Positions 7,660 through 13,805 of a DNA stretch of 20,198 nucleotides are shown in pieces. Numbering within the stretch: position 1 is the stretch's first letter; every line of letters begins with the position of its first letter. Under the pieces are notes generated by a model, which was not told the origin of the DNA, ran no database searches, and saw only the letters and a list, made by a program, of their open reading frames with translations. Position numbers and translations under genes: made by a program. The stretch lies in NCBI GenBank assembly GCA_045627705.1, contig JAZQOE010000006.1, forward strand, positions 1 to 20,198. The letters run 5' to 3'. Source of the stretch: JBMNHG01 sp045627705 (GTDB lineage Bacteria > Verrucomicrobiota > Kiritimatiellia > RFP12 > JBMNHG01).

Positions 7660-7815
7660 ATGAGCCAGCACTCCAGTCTCAAGACATCCGGCAAGATTGC
7701 CGTCAAGCGCAATGTCCTTAAGCGTTTCGAACGCGTTGACCTGCTCAAGCAGCGTGGTCAGTGGAAGGACGGTGACCGCGGTCTCGGTCTGCGCAAGACC
7801 AAGCCCGCCGAATAA
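7660..7815 (+). CDS. PVC-superphylum small basic protein
   Basis: A 51-residue protein starts at ATG 7660, with an AGGA ribosome binding site at 7651-7654, and ends in TAA at 7813-7815. It begins MSQHSSLKTSGKIAVKRNVL, continues K-R-F-E-R-V-D-L-L-K, and ends in G-L-G-L-R-K-T-K-P. Lys and Arg dominate. Length, the S-L-K-x-x-G-x-x-x-x-K-R-N-V-L-x-R-x-E-R core and the L-P-K-T-like basic end agree with my memory of the family of about 50-residue proteins shared by Planctomycetes, Verrucomicrobia, Lentisphaerae and Chlamydiae. That family has been proposed as a PVC signature protein and is thought to bind RNA or the ribosome. Size, charge and strong ribosome binding site suggest an abundant nucleic-acid-binding protein. 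The SH3-domain gene follows after 29 bp, probably on the same transcript. It is the best taxonomic marker in the window. Confidence 0.85.
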   Translation: MSQHSSLKTSGKIAVKRNVLKRFERVDLLKQRGQWKDGDRGLGLRKTKPAE

Positions 7816-7844
7816 GACGCGCCAAGACTAAGGAGGCGCTTGAA

Positions 7845-9167
7845 ATGCGCGCTTTCAAGTCTGTAGCGGTCTCCATCTCCTTCTCGCTCGCCATAGCGGG
7901 CATTGCCGTCGCCGGTACGCGCTTGCGCGTTACTGGCGACGATGTTTCCTTGCGCCCAATCGGGGACATAAACTCGGAGGTCCTTGGCTCGGTCAACCGC
8001 GGCCAGGTACTCGAGGCGGTCGATTGGCCGTGCGATGGCGAGTGGGTGAGCGTGCGTCCGCCGAGGGAACTCAAGTTCTGGATTTTCGCGGACCTCGTAT
8101 CCGACAACGTCGTAAATGGTTCGCGTGTCAAGGTCCGCGGCGGCCCAAGCGTGAACTACAAGGCTGTTGCGACGCTGTCGAAGGGCGATAAAATCAGCGT
8201 TCTCGGCAAAACTGGCGAGTGGTATCAAATTGATCCGCCGGACAGCGCAATCGTCTGGATCAACGGCAAGTTCGTTGAAGCCGCCGACGGATCCTCTCCC
8301 GTGAAAGCGGAGCCTGTCGTCGCTACGCCTGTCCAAGTCGCTACGCCTGCGCAAGCCGCTACTCCGTTGCCTCCGCCACCGCCAGCGACTGCCGAAGCCC
8401 TGGCCCTGCCTCCGCCCGACCCAATACCGCCCCAAGTCGCGGCGACAACCGTTGAACCGGTTCCAGCCCCTAGCGTGCCCGCCGGCGATCAGCAGCCGAC
8501 CATCGCGCAAATGCGCCATGAGACTACGCCCGCACGCATCGAAGAACCCCAGAAACAGCAGGAACCGCCGAAGCAGCGCGAGTTGCAGCAGCCAGCCGAT
8601 CCACCCGCGGTAGCATCGATGCCTTCGACTCGCCCGACAGTGGCTCCGGCAACGTCATTGATTTCGTCGCCGCGCGAAACACCGACCGCTCGTCAAGTTT
8701 CCACCCCGGTGCCCGCTGTGAACCCGCAGCCCGCGATCAACGTGGATCGACAGCCCGTACCCGTTGCGCAACCGACTGTCGCAGTGCAACAGACGACAGT
8801 CGCGACGGCGAGACAACGCATTACCACGGTATCCCCGCGCTCCTATCCAAAACAGGCGACGCCTGTGCGGACACAGACCGAGTATTTGCCAGCGGAAGGC
8901 GAAACGCGAGTCATGTACACTGGCGAGCTCACAAGCGGCGGGAAGTTGACGATAACGAACCGCGGGGAGTATCGCCTTGTCACGCGCGACGCCCAGGGGC
9001 GCGCGATCACCCTTTGCTTCCTTTCCGGCTCGGCGGAACAGTTCGAGTCCCTCCGCGGTGAATCCGTGAAGGTCGAAGGCTACCAGACCTGGAACACCGG
9101 GGCGCGCCATCCGACCGTCAAGGTCGATAGCATCATCCGCGTCCCATCCACAGGTCGCGAAAGGTAA
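7845..9167 (+). CDS. Secreted protein with two bacterial SH3 domains and a Pro/Gln-rich linker
   Basis: The product is 440 residues. A signal peptide covers residues 1-23 (basic start, hydrophobic core, AVA before the likely cut). Two bacterial SH3-like domains follow at about 26-86 (V-S-L-R-P-x-x-x-x-x-S-E-V-L-G-x-V-x-x-G) and 90-146 (V-K-V-R-G-G-P-S-V-N-Y-K-A-V-A-T-L-x-K-G-D). Such domains usually bind peptidoglycan or proteins in the cell envelope. Residues about 150-345 are low complexity, rich in Pro, Ala, Thr and Gln, probably an unfolded spacer through the envelope. The last 90 residues form a separate small domain (from about Y-T-G-E-L-T-S-G-G-K-L to V-K-V-D-S-I-I-R-V) that looks like a beta barrel of OB-fold size, but I do not recognise it. 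AGGAGG at 7831-7836, 8 bases before the ATG, fixes the start. panC begins only 4 bp after the stop. Confidence 0.85.
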   Translation: MRAFKSVAVSISFSLAIAGIAVAGTRLRVTGDDVSLRPIGDINSEVLGSVNRGQVLEAVDWPCDGEWVSVRPPRELKFWIFADLVSDNVVNGSRVKVRGGPSVNYKAVATLSKGDKISVLGKTGEWYQIDPPDSAIVWINGKFVEAADGSSPVKAEPVVATPVQVATPAQAATPLPPPPPATAEALALPPPDPIPPQVAATTVEPVPAPSVPAGDQQPTIAQMRHETTPARIEEPQKQQEPPKQRELQQPADPPAVASMPSTRPTVAPATSLISSPRETPTARQVSTPVPAVNPQPAINVDRQPVPVAQPTVAVQQTTVATARQRITTVSPRSYPKQATPVRTQTEYLPAEGETRVMYTGELTSGGKLTITNRGEYRLVTRDAQGRAITLCFLSGSAEQFESLRGESVKVEGYQTWNTGARHPTVKVDSIIRVPSTGRER

Positions 9168-9171
9168 TCGC

Positions 9172-10056
9172 ATGACCGTATTCCACACCCCTGCCGAAAT
9201 GCAGGCGTGGGCGCTTTCGCAGCGCGCCGCGGGCCGCACCATCGGATGCGTCCCGACAATGGGCTTTCTCCACGACGGGCATCTATCGCTGATTGACAAG
9301 GCACACGAACTTGCCGACCTCGTCGTGGTGAGCATCTTCGTGAACCCTGTGCAGTTTGGTCCGAACGAGGATTTTGATCTTTATCCGCGCGACCTCGAGC
9401 GAGATCTACAGCTTTGCGATGCGCACAGGGTCGATGCCGTATTCGCGCCGCGCCCGTCGGACATGTACGCCCCCGACCACAGCATCTACATCAATGAGGA
9501 ATCGCTCGGCAAGGTGCTATGCGGCGCGCGCCGTCCCGGACACTTCCGCGGCGTCTGCACAGTCGTCGCAAAGCTTTTCAACATCTTCCAGCCAACTGTC
9601 GCAGTCTTCGGACAGAAGGATGCCCAGCAGGCCGCGATCATCCGCCGAATGGTTCGCGACTTGAACTTCCCGGTGAAGATTGTCGAAGCGCCGATCATCC
9701 GCGAACCCGATGGTCTTGCCCGTTCCTCGCGCAACACATATCTGACGCCGGACTTCCGCGCCCGTGCGCTTGGCCTATCCAGATCGCTCCGCCGCGCCCG
9801 CGCCATGTTCGCAGCCGGCGAACGCTCCCCTTCCGCAATCTACGCCGAGATCGAAAAGATTCTCGCGGAGGATTGCGGGCTCAAAATCGACTATGTCGTC
9901 GCAAACGACCCGGAAACGCTTGAACCGGAGGCAACTCTCAAGGAAACGACACTCCTGACGCTCGCGGTCTATGCCGGCGAAGTTCGCTTGATAGACAACA
10001 CGCGGATTGGCGTGCCAGACGCGACGCTCGACATTCCCGCCGCCGCGCAGGCATAA
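9172..10056 (+). CDS. panC: Pantothenate synthetase
   Basis: PanC condenses pantoate and beta-alanine with ATP to give pantothenate, the last step of vitamin B5 synthesis for coenzyme A. The 294-residue product shows the family motifs in order: VPTMGFLHDGHLSLI (residues 28-41, the ATP-binding HxGH-like site), V-S-I-F-V-N-P-V-Q-F-G-P-N-E-D-F-x-x-Y-P-R, F-R-G-V-C-T-V-V-A-K-L-F-N, F-G-Q-K-D-A-Q-Q, and G-L-A-R-S-S-R-N-T-Y-L (a KMSKS-like position). Length is typical. FGQKDAQQ is a mild variant of the common FGEKDYQQ. The start ATG is 4 bp downstream of the SH3-protein stop, so translation is probably coupled, with AAAGGT just before that stop. No panB or panD is in the window. Confidence 0.97.
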   Translation: MTVFHTPAEMQAWALSQRAAGRTIGCVPTMGFLHDGHLSLIDKAHELADLVVVSIFVNPVQFGPNEDFDLYPRDLERDLQLCDAHRVDAVFAPRPSDMYAPDHSIYINEESLGKVLCGARRPGHFRGVCTVVAKLFNIFQPTVAVFGQKDAQQAAIIRRMVRDLNFPVKIVEAPIIREPDGLARSSRNTYLTPDFRARALGLSRSLRRARAMFAAGERSPSAIYAEIEKILAEDCGLKIDYVVANDPETLEPEATLKETTLLTLAVYAGEVRLIDNTRIGVPDATLDIPAAAQA

Positions 10057-10083
10057 TGTGCAAGACAAGGAAAGGCAACCGAG

Positions 10084-10755
10084 ATGAACGCGACAGCACT
10101 CAAATCCAAATTTTCGCGCATCGTAACCGCCACTGTTTGTGCGACAGTGCTTTGCATTTGCGGAACAGGCTGCGAAGATGACGATGGCGGCGGCAGCAAC
10201 AACGTAGGTCCAGACAATGACCGCCATACCGTCGCGGTCGTCGGCGACAGCATCGCCGCCGGCTACGGCAGTTGCGGAGGTTCGTGGCCATCGCGCATCG
10301 CCGGCATGCTTGGCTGCAACGTCATAAACAAGAGTGCAGGTGGGATTGAAGCCACTCAAGCAGGAGGTCTTCTCGCCTCGGCAATTTCCAAAAAACCCGG
10401 ATACGTCGTAATCGCCCTTGGCGCAAACGACGCGATCTGCGGTAGTTCAGATGACGCTGTCCGTGGATCGATCGTCAACATGGCCAATGCCGCCAAGGCA
10501 GCGGGATGCTGCGTCTTCGTCTGCAATCTTACACCCATGACGGGCGGTCACTCCCTCTTCGATGGCAACCGTCGTCGTCTCAACGGAGTCATCTCGGCCG
10601 CAGCAGGCGATGCAGGCGCGAATTTCATCAATCTTGCCGGAGCCTTTGGAAATGGCGATGGGCTCCTCCAGGGCGATGGGCTCCATCCAAATGACGCCGG
10701 CCAGCAAAAGATCGCAGATGTCGTCGCAGGAAAGTTGAAAGGCAAGGTCAAGTAA
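10084..10755 (+). CDS. Secreted SGNH/GDSL-type hydrolase, possible lipoprotein
   Basis: The 223-residue product has an N-terminal export signal (basic n-region, hydrophobic core about 13-27) ending at G-T-G-C30. The Cys could be the lipidated residue, but Gly at -3 is atypical for a lipobox, so a plain signal peptide is possible. After an acidic/Gly/Asn linker (31-48) comes an SGNH hydrolase domain: block I G-D-S56 with the catalytic Ser, a block II-like S-A-G-G (84-87), block III G-A-N115-D, and block V D198-G-L-H201-P-N-D. All four hallmark positions are present, so it should be an active esterase, lipase or carbohydrate deacetylase. The protein is short but complete for this fold and rich in Cys (for example the G-C-C pair near 141-143), which suggests disulfides outside the cytoplasm. 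GGAAAGG about 8 bases upstream acts as ribosome binding site. It lies between panC and tkt, probably in one transcription unit. Confidence 0.86.
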   Translation: MNATALKSKFSRIVTATVCATVLCICGTGCEDDDGGGSNNVGPDNDRHTVAVVGDSIAAGYGSCGGSWPSRIAGMLGCNVINKSAGGIEATQAGGLLASAISKKPGYVVIALGANDAICGSSDDAVRGSIVNMANAAKAAGCCVFVCNLTPMTGGHSLFDGNRRRLNGVISAAAGDAGANFINLAGAFGNGDGLLQGDGLHPNDAGQQKIADVVAGKLKGKVK

Positions 10756-10809
10756 TTCCTGGCCAGCCATGCATCCCCCACCCCACTTCAAATCAAAGAA
10801 AGGAAAACA

Positions 10810-12816
10810 ATGAGCAAGATCACCAATGAAGAGCTCTCCCTCGCCGCGAACGTAATCCGCGGCCTCGCAATCGATGGCGTCCAGGCCGCGAAGTCCGGCC
10901 ACCCAGGCATGCCGATGGGCATGGCCGATGTCGCCGCCGTACTCTGGCTCAAGTACCTCCGCCACAATCCCGCCGATCCCACGTGGGCCGACCGCGACCG
11001 CTTCGTCCTCTCCGGCGGACATGGCTCCATGCTCCTCTACTCCCTGCTCCACCTCGCCGGCTACGACCTGCCGCTCGACGAGCTCAAGCGCTTCCGCCAG
11101 CTCGACAGCCGCACCCCTGGCCACCCCGAAGTAAAGCACACCCCCGGCGTCGAGACGACCACCGGCCCACTTGGCCAGGGTCTCGCCACCGCTGTCGGCA
11201 TGGCCATCGCGGAGCGCATGGTTGCCGCCCGCTTCAACGACGCCTCCTTCGCCGCCGCCAACCACCGCACGTTCGTCTTCTGCGGCGATGGCGACCTCAT
11301 GGAAGGCATCAGCCACGAAGCCTGCTCCCTCGCCGGCCACCTCGGCCTCGACCACCTCATCGCCTTCTACGATTCCAACAACATCACCATCGAAGGCAAG
11401 ACTTCGCTCGCCGTCTCCGACGACGTGAAGATGCGCTTCAAGTCCTACAACTGGAATGTCATCGAGTGCGACGGCAACGATGTCGCCGCCGTCGATAAGG
11501 CAATCAAGAAGGCCCTCAAGCTTGCCGGCAAGCCCACGTGCATCATCTGCCGCACCACGATCGGCAAGGGCTCGCCCAACAAGGCGAACACCCCCGGCGT
11601 CCACGGCTCCCCGCTCGGCGATGACGAGATCAAGCTCACCAAGGCCGCCCTCGGCCTCCCGGTTGACCAGCCCTTCTACGTCCCGCAGGCCGTCACCGAC
11701 CTCTTCGCCGCCCGCGCGAAGAAGACCCGCCGCGAAGCCAATGCGTGGAAGCGCAACTTCAAGGCATGGTGCAAGGCGAATCCCGACAAGGCCGCCACCT
11801 GGAAGCTCCACATGGACGGCAGGCTTCCCGCCGACATCGAGTCCATCCTCCCCGCCTGGGATCCCGCCAAGGCTGTCGCCACGCGCAACGCCTCCGGCAT
11901 CGTGATAAACGCCCTCGCGAAGGAGATGCCCAACCTTGTCGGCGGCTCGGCCGACCTCGCGCCCAGCAACATGACGCGCATGAACGACCTGCCCGACGTC
12001 CTCCCCGGCGATTTCTCGGGCCGCAACTTCCACTTCGGCATCCGTGAATTCGCGATGTCCGCCATCATGAACGGCATCGCCCTCCACGGCGGCTTCCGCG
12101 TCTTCGGCGGCACGTTCTTCGTCTTCTCCGACTACTGCCGCCCCGCGGTCCGTCTCGCGGCCCTCATGAAGCTCCCGGTGATCTACGTCTTCACCCACGA
12201 CAGCTTCTACGTTGGCGAGGACGGCCCCACGCACGAGCCCGTCGAGCACATCGCCAGCCTCCGTTGCATGCCGAACCTCACCGTGATCCGTCCTGCGGAT
12301 CCGACCGAGACCGGTGCCGCATGGGCCGCCGCGCTCCGCAACGCCGATGGTCCGACAGCGCTGCTCCTCACCCGCCAGAACATGAAGGTGATCGATCGCA
12401 CGGCCTACCCCGAGGCCCGCTCGCTCGAAAAGGGCGCGTACGTCCTCTGGCAGAGCGGTTCCGGCAAGCCCGACATCCAGCTCCTCGCCTCCGGCTCCGA
12501 GGTCGAACTCGCCCTCGACGCCGCCAAGGAACTCGCCAAGGAAGCCAATGTGCGCGTCGTCAGCATGCCCTCGTGGGAACTCTTCGAGAAGCAGCCGCAG
12601 TCCTACAAGGACAAGGTGATCTGCCCCTCCTGCGCGAAGCGCCTCGGCATCGAGGCCGCCTGCTCCTTCGGCTGGGAACGCTACCTCGGCAATGCCGGCG
12701 AGATGATCTCGCTCGACACCTTCGGCGCCTCGGCCCCCTACAAGACCCTCGCCCAGCGCTACGGCTTCACGGTCGAGAATGTCCTCGCCCGCGCCCGCGC
12801 AATCCTCGCGAAGTAA
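10810..12816 (+). CDS. tkt: Transketolase
   Basis: Transketolase moves two-carbon ketol units between sugar phosphates using thiamine diphosphate. It links glycolysis with ribose-5-phosphate and erythrose-4-phosphate supply. The 668-residue product has the full set of motifs: GHPGMPMGMADV, V-L-S-G-G-H-G-S-M-L-L-Y, T-T-T-G-P-L-G-Q-G, the diphosphate-binding G-D-G-D-L-M-E-G-I-S-H-E-A with N-N-I-T-I-E-G, H-G-S-P-L-G, G-S-A-D-L-A-P-S-N, F-G-I-R-E-F-A-M (glutamate that activates thiamine), and T-H-D-S-F-Y-V-G-E-D-G-P-T-H-E-P. Length matches E. coli (663). AGGA lies 5 bases before the ATG. Codon use is visibly more biased than in neighbours (GCC for Ala, CTC for Leu, ATC for Ile, AAG for Lys), as expected for a highly expressed gene. 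It ends the plus-strand run that starts at 7660. Confidence 0.98.
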   Translation: MSKITNEELSLAANVIRGLAIDGVQAAKSGHPGMPMGMADVAAVLWLKYLRHNPADPTWADRDRFVLSGGHGSMLLYSLLHLAGYDLPLDELKRFRQLDSRTPGHPEVKHTPGVETTTGPLGQGLATAVGMAIAERMVAARFNDASFAAANHRTFVFCGDGDLMEGISHEACSLAGHLGLDHLIAFYDSNNITIEGKTSLAVSDDVKMRFKSYNWNVIECDGNDVAAVDKAIKKALKLAGKPTCIICRTTIGKGSPNKANTPGVHGSPLGDDEIKLTKAALGLPVDQPFYVPQAVTDLFAARAKKTRREANAWKRNFKAWCKANPDKAATWKLHMDGRLPADIESILPAWDPAKAVATRNASGIVINALAKEMPNLVGGSADLAPSNMTRMNDLPDVLPGDFSGRNFHFGIREFAMSAIMNGIALHGGFRVFGGTFFVFSDYCRPAVRLAALMKLPVIYVFTHDSFYVGEDGPTHEPVEHIASLRCMPNLTVIRPADPTETGAAWAAALRNADGPTALLLTRQNMKVIDRTAYPEARSLEKGAYVLWQSGSGKPDIQLLASGSEVELALDAAKELAKEANVRVVSMPSWELFEKQPQSYKDKVICPSCAKRLGIEAACSFGWERYLGNAGEMISLDTFGASAPYKTLAQRYGFTVENVLARARAILAK

Positions 12817-13102
12817 TCAATGCGGTTTTCTCATTGAGAATGTCGCGGCGCGGCAGGGCAAGCCATCCGACGAGACCTGCCGCGCCTTGACCGACAACGG
12901 CGACATACCTGACCAGCACGTCGTACCGTGCGTGACAGCAAGGGAGTCGCGGCGGATTGGCAAGCATGGGTTCTATTCATGCTGAAGGGCATCGAACAAA
13001 CGGGAGATAATTGTCAATCTTGGACTGTTGGAGCGGGTTAAGCAATAATGCGGATGGCATGGTGCAAAAATCAAGGTGTGTCCCCGTTTCAACATCCACG
13101 TT
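12817..13102. other. Gene-free convergent intergenic region with several hairpins
   Basis: These 286 bp lie between the convergent tkt and lipB stops. I see no convincing coding frame on either strand. They contain short inverted repeats at 12817-12822/12832-12837 (TCAATG/CATTGA), 12847-12857/12876-12886 (11 bp perfect, listed separately), 12916-12920/12927-12931 (GCACG/CGTGC) and 12963-12968/12978-12983 (AGCATG/CATGCT). Only the 11-bp repeat is clearly beyond chance. None is followed by a strong T tract on either strand. Confidence 0.6.
12847..12886 (+). terminator. Perfect 11-bp inverted repeat after tkt, possible terminator
   Basis: GGCGCGGCAGG (12847-12857) and CCTGCCGCGCC (12876-12886) are exact reverse complements separated by 18 bases. 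They lie about 30 bp after the transketolase stop. The GC-rich stem would be very stable in RNA. A canonical U tract is absent (TTGACC follows), so if it ends transcription it would be as a U-poor terminator or a 3'-end protecting hairpin. Because the two flanking genes converge, it could serve either strand. Confidence 0.45.
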
Positions 13103-13801
13103 TTAGCGGGGTGTATCACATTCGCGAAGGGTGCAGTTGAACACTTCGGCGAAGTGGCGCTTTACTGCCGACTTCACTTCATTCATGTCAACAGGATGGC
13201 CTAGCAAGCGCTGAAGGGATGTCACGCTCGCGTCATGGAGTCCGCAGGCGACGATGCCCTTGAAATCGTCGAGGTGTGTATTCACATTGAATGCGAAGCC
13301 ATGACGGCTCACACAGTGCGAGACATGGATTCCAAGCGCGCAAAGCTTGCAGTTGCCGACCCACACGCCGCGGTTGCGGGCGTCGCGGTTGGCTATAACT
13401 CCAAAATCGGCGGCGGCGCGGATGATCGTCTCCTCGATTCCAGTAATGTAGTCGAGCACTCCTAGGCCCGCCTGGGGAAGATGCATGATAGGATAGCCCA
13501 CCAACTGGCCGGGGCCATGGTATGTGACGTCGCCGCCACGGGTCGTCTGCACAAGCCCTATGCCCGCCGCGGCGCGCCGTTTTTCATCCCACAGCACGTT
13601 TCCGGGATTCGCGGAACGCCCCAGTGTGTAGATACGCGCATGCTCAAGGAGGAGGAGCGTATCCGAACGGCGGCCAGCGCGGCGGTCTTCGGCGATTTCC
13701 GCCTGCAAATCGAACGCCTGCTGGTAGTCGATATCGGAGCCGAGATCGCGCACCTCCACGATACGTGGCTGTTCGACAGGCTTGTCGGTGGAAGCTTCCA
13801 T
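13103..13801 (-). CDS. lipB: Octanoyltransferase (lipoate biosynthesis)
   Basis: LipB transfers the octanoyl group from acyl-carrier protein to lipoyl domains of enzymes such as pyruvate dehydrogenase and the glycine cleavage H protein; LipA then inserts sulphur. The 232-residue product shows the signature R-G-G-D-V-T-Y-H-G-P-G-Q (88-99), the catalytic lysine K152 in G-N-C-K-L-C-A-L-G-I, and the catalytic cysteine C186 in G-I-V-A-C-G-L-H-D-A-S-V-T-S-L. It has the normal LipB length. The ATG at 13801 begins 4 bp after the stop of the glycoside hydrolase gene on the same strand, so the two are probably cotranscribed, though functionally unrelated. No strong Shine-Dalgarno sequence is visible, which fits translational coupling. 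lipA is not in the window. Confidence 0.96.
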   Translation of the reverse strand: MEASTDKPVEQPRIVEVRDLGSDIDYQQAFDLQAEIAEDRRAGRRSDTLLLLEHARIYTLGRSANPGNVLWDEKRRAAAGIGLVQTTRGGDVTYHGPGQLVGYPIMHLPQAGLGVLDYITGIEETIIRAAADFGVIANRDARNRGVWVGNCKLCALGIHVSHCVSRHGFAFNVNTHLDDFKGIVACGLHDASVTSLQRLLGHPVDMNEVKSAVKRHFAEVFNCTLRECDTPR

Positions 13802-13805
13802 GTCG

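Noticed and set aside
10447..12249. A 600-codon open frame on the minus strand opposite the SGNH hydrolase and transketolase genes
   Set aside because: It spans two unrelated sense genes and reads as Gly/Glu/Val/Ala-rich shadow sequence. The strong codon bias of tkt makes such antisense openness likely.
12779..12985. A 68-codon plus-strand frame extending from the tkt end into the intergenic region
   Set aside because: Its first part overlaps tkt out of frame. It has no ribosome binding site and crosses the 11-bp inverted repeat, so it is not a credible gene.
13070..13090. GGTGTGTCCCCG before lipB's end and a TGGGGACGGAC string near 20035, possible remnants of dispersed repeats
   Set aside because: The shared core is only a few bases, there is no flanking repeat structure or transposase, and I cannot search the genome for further copies.
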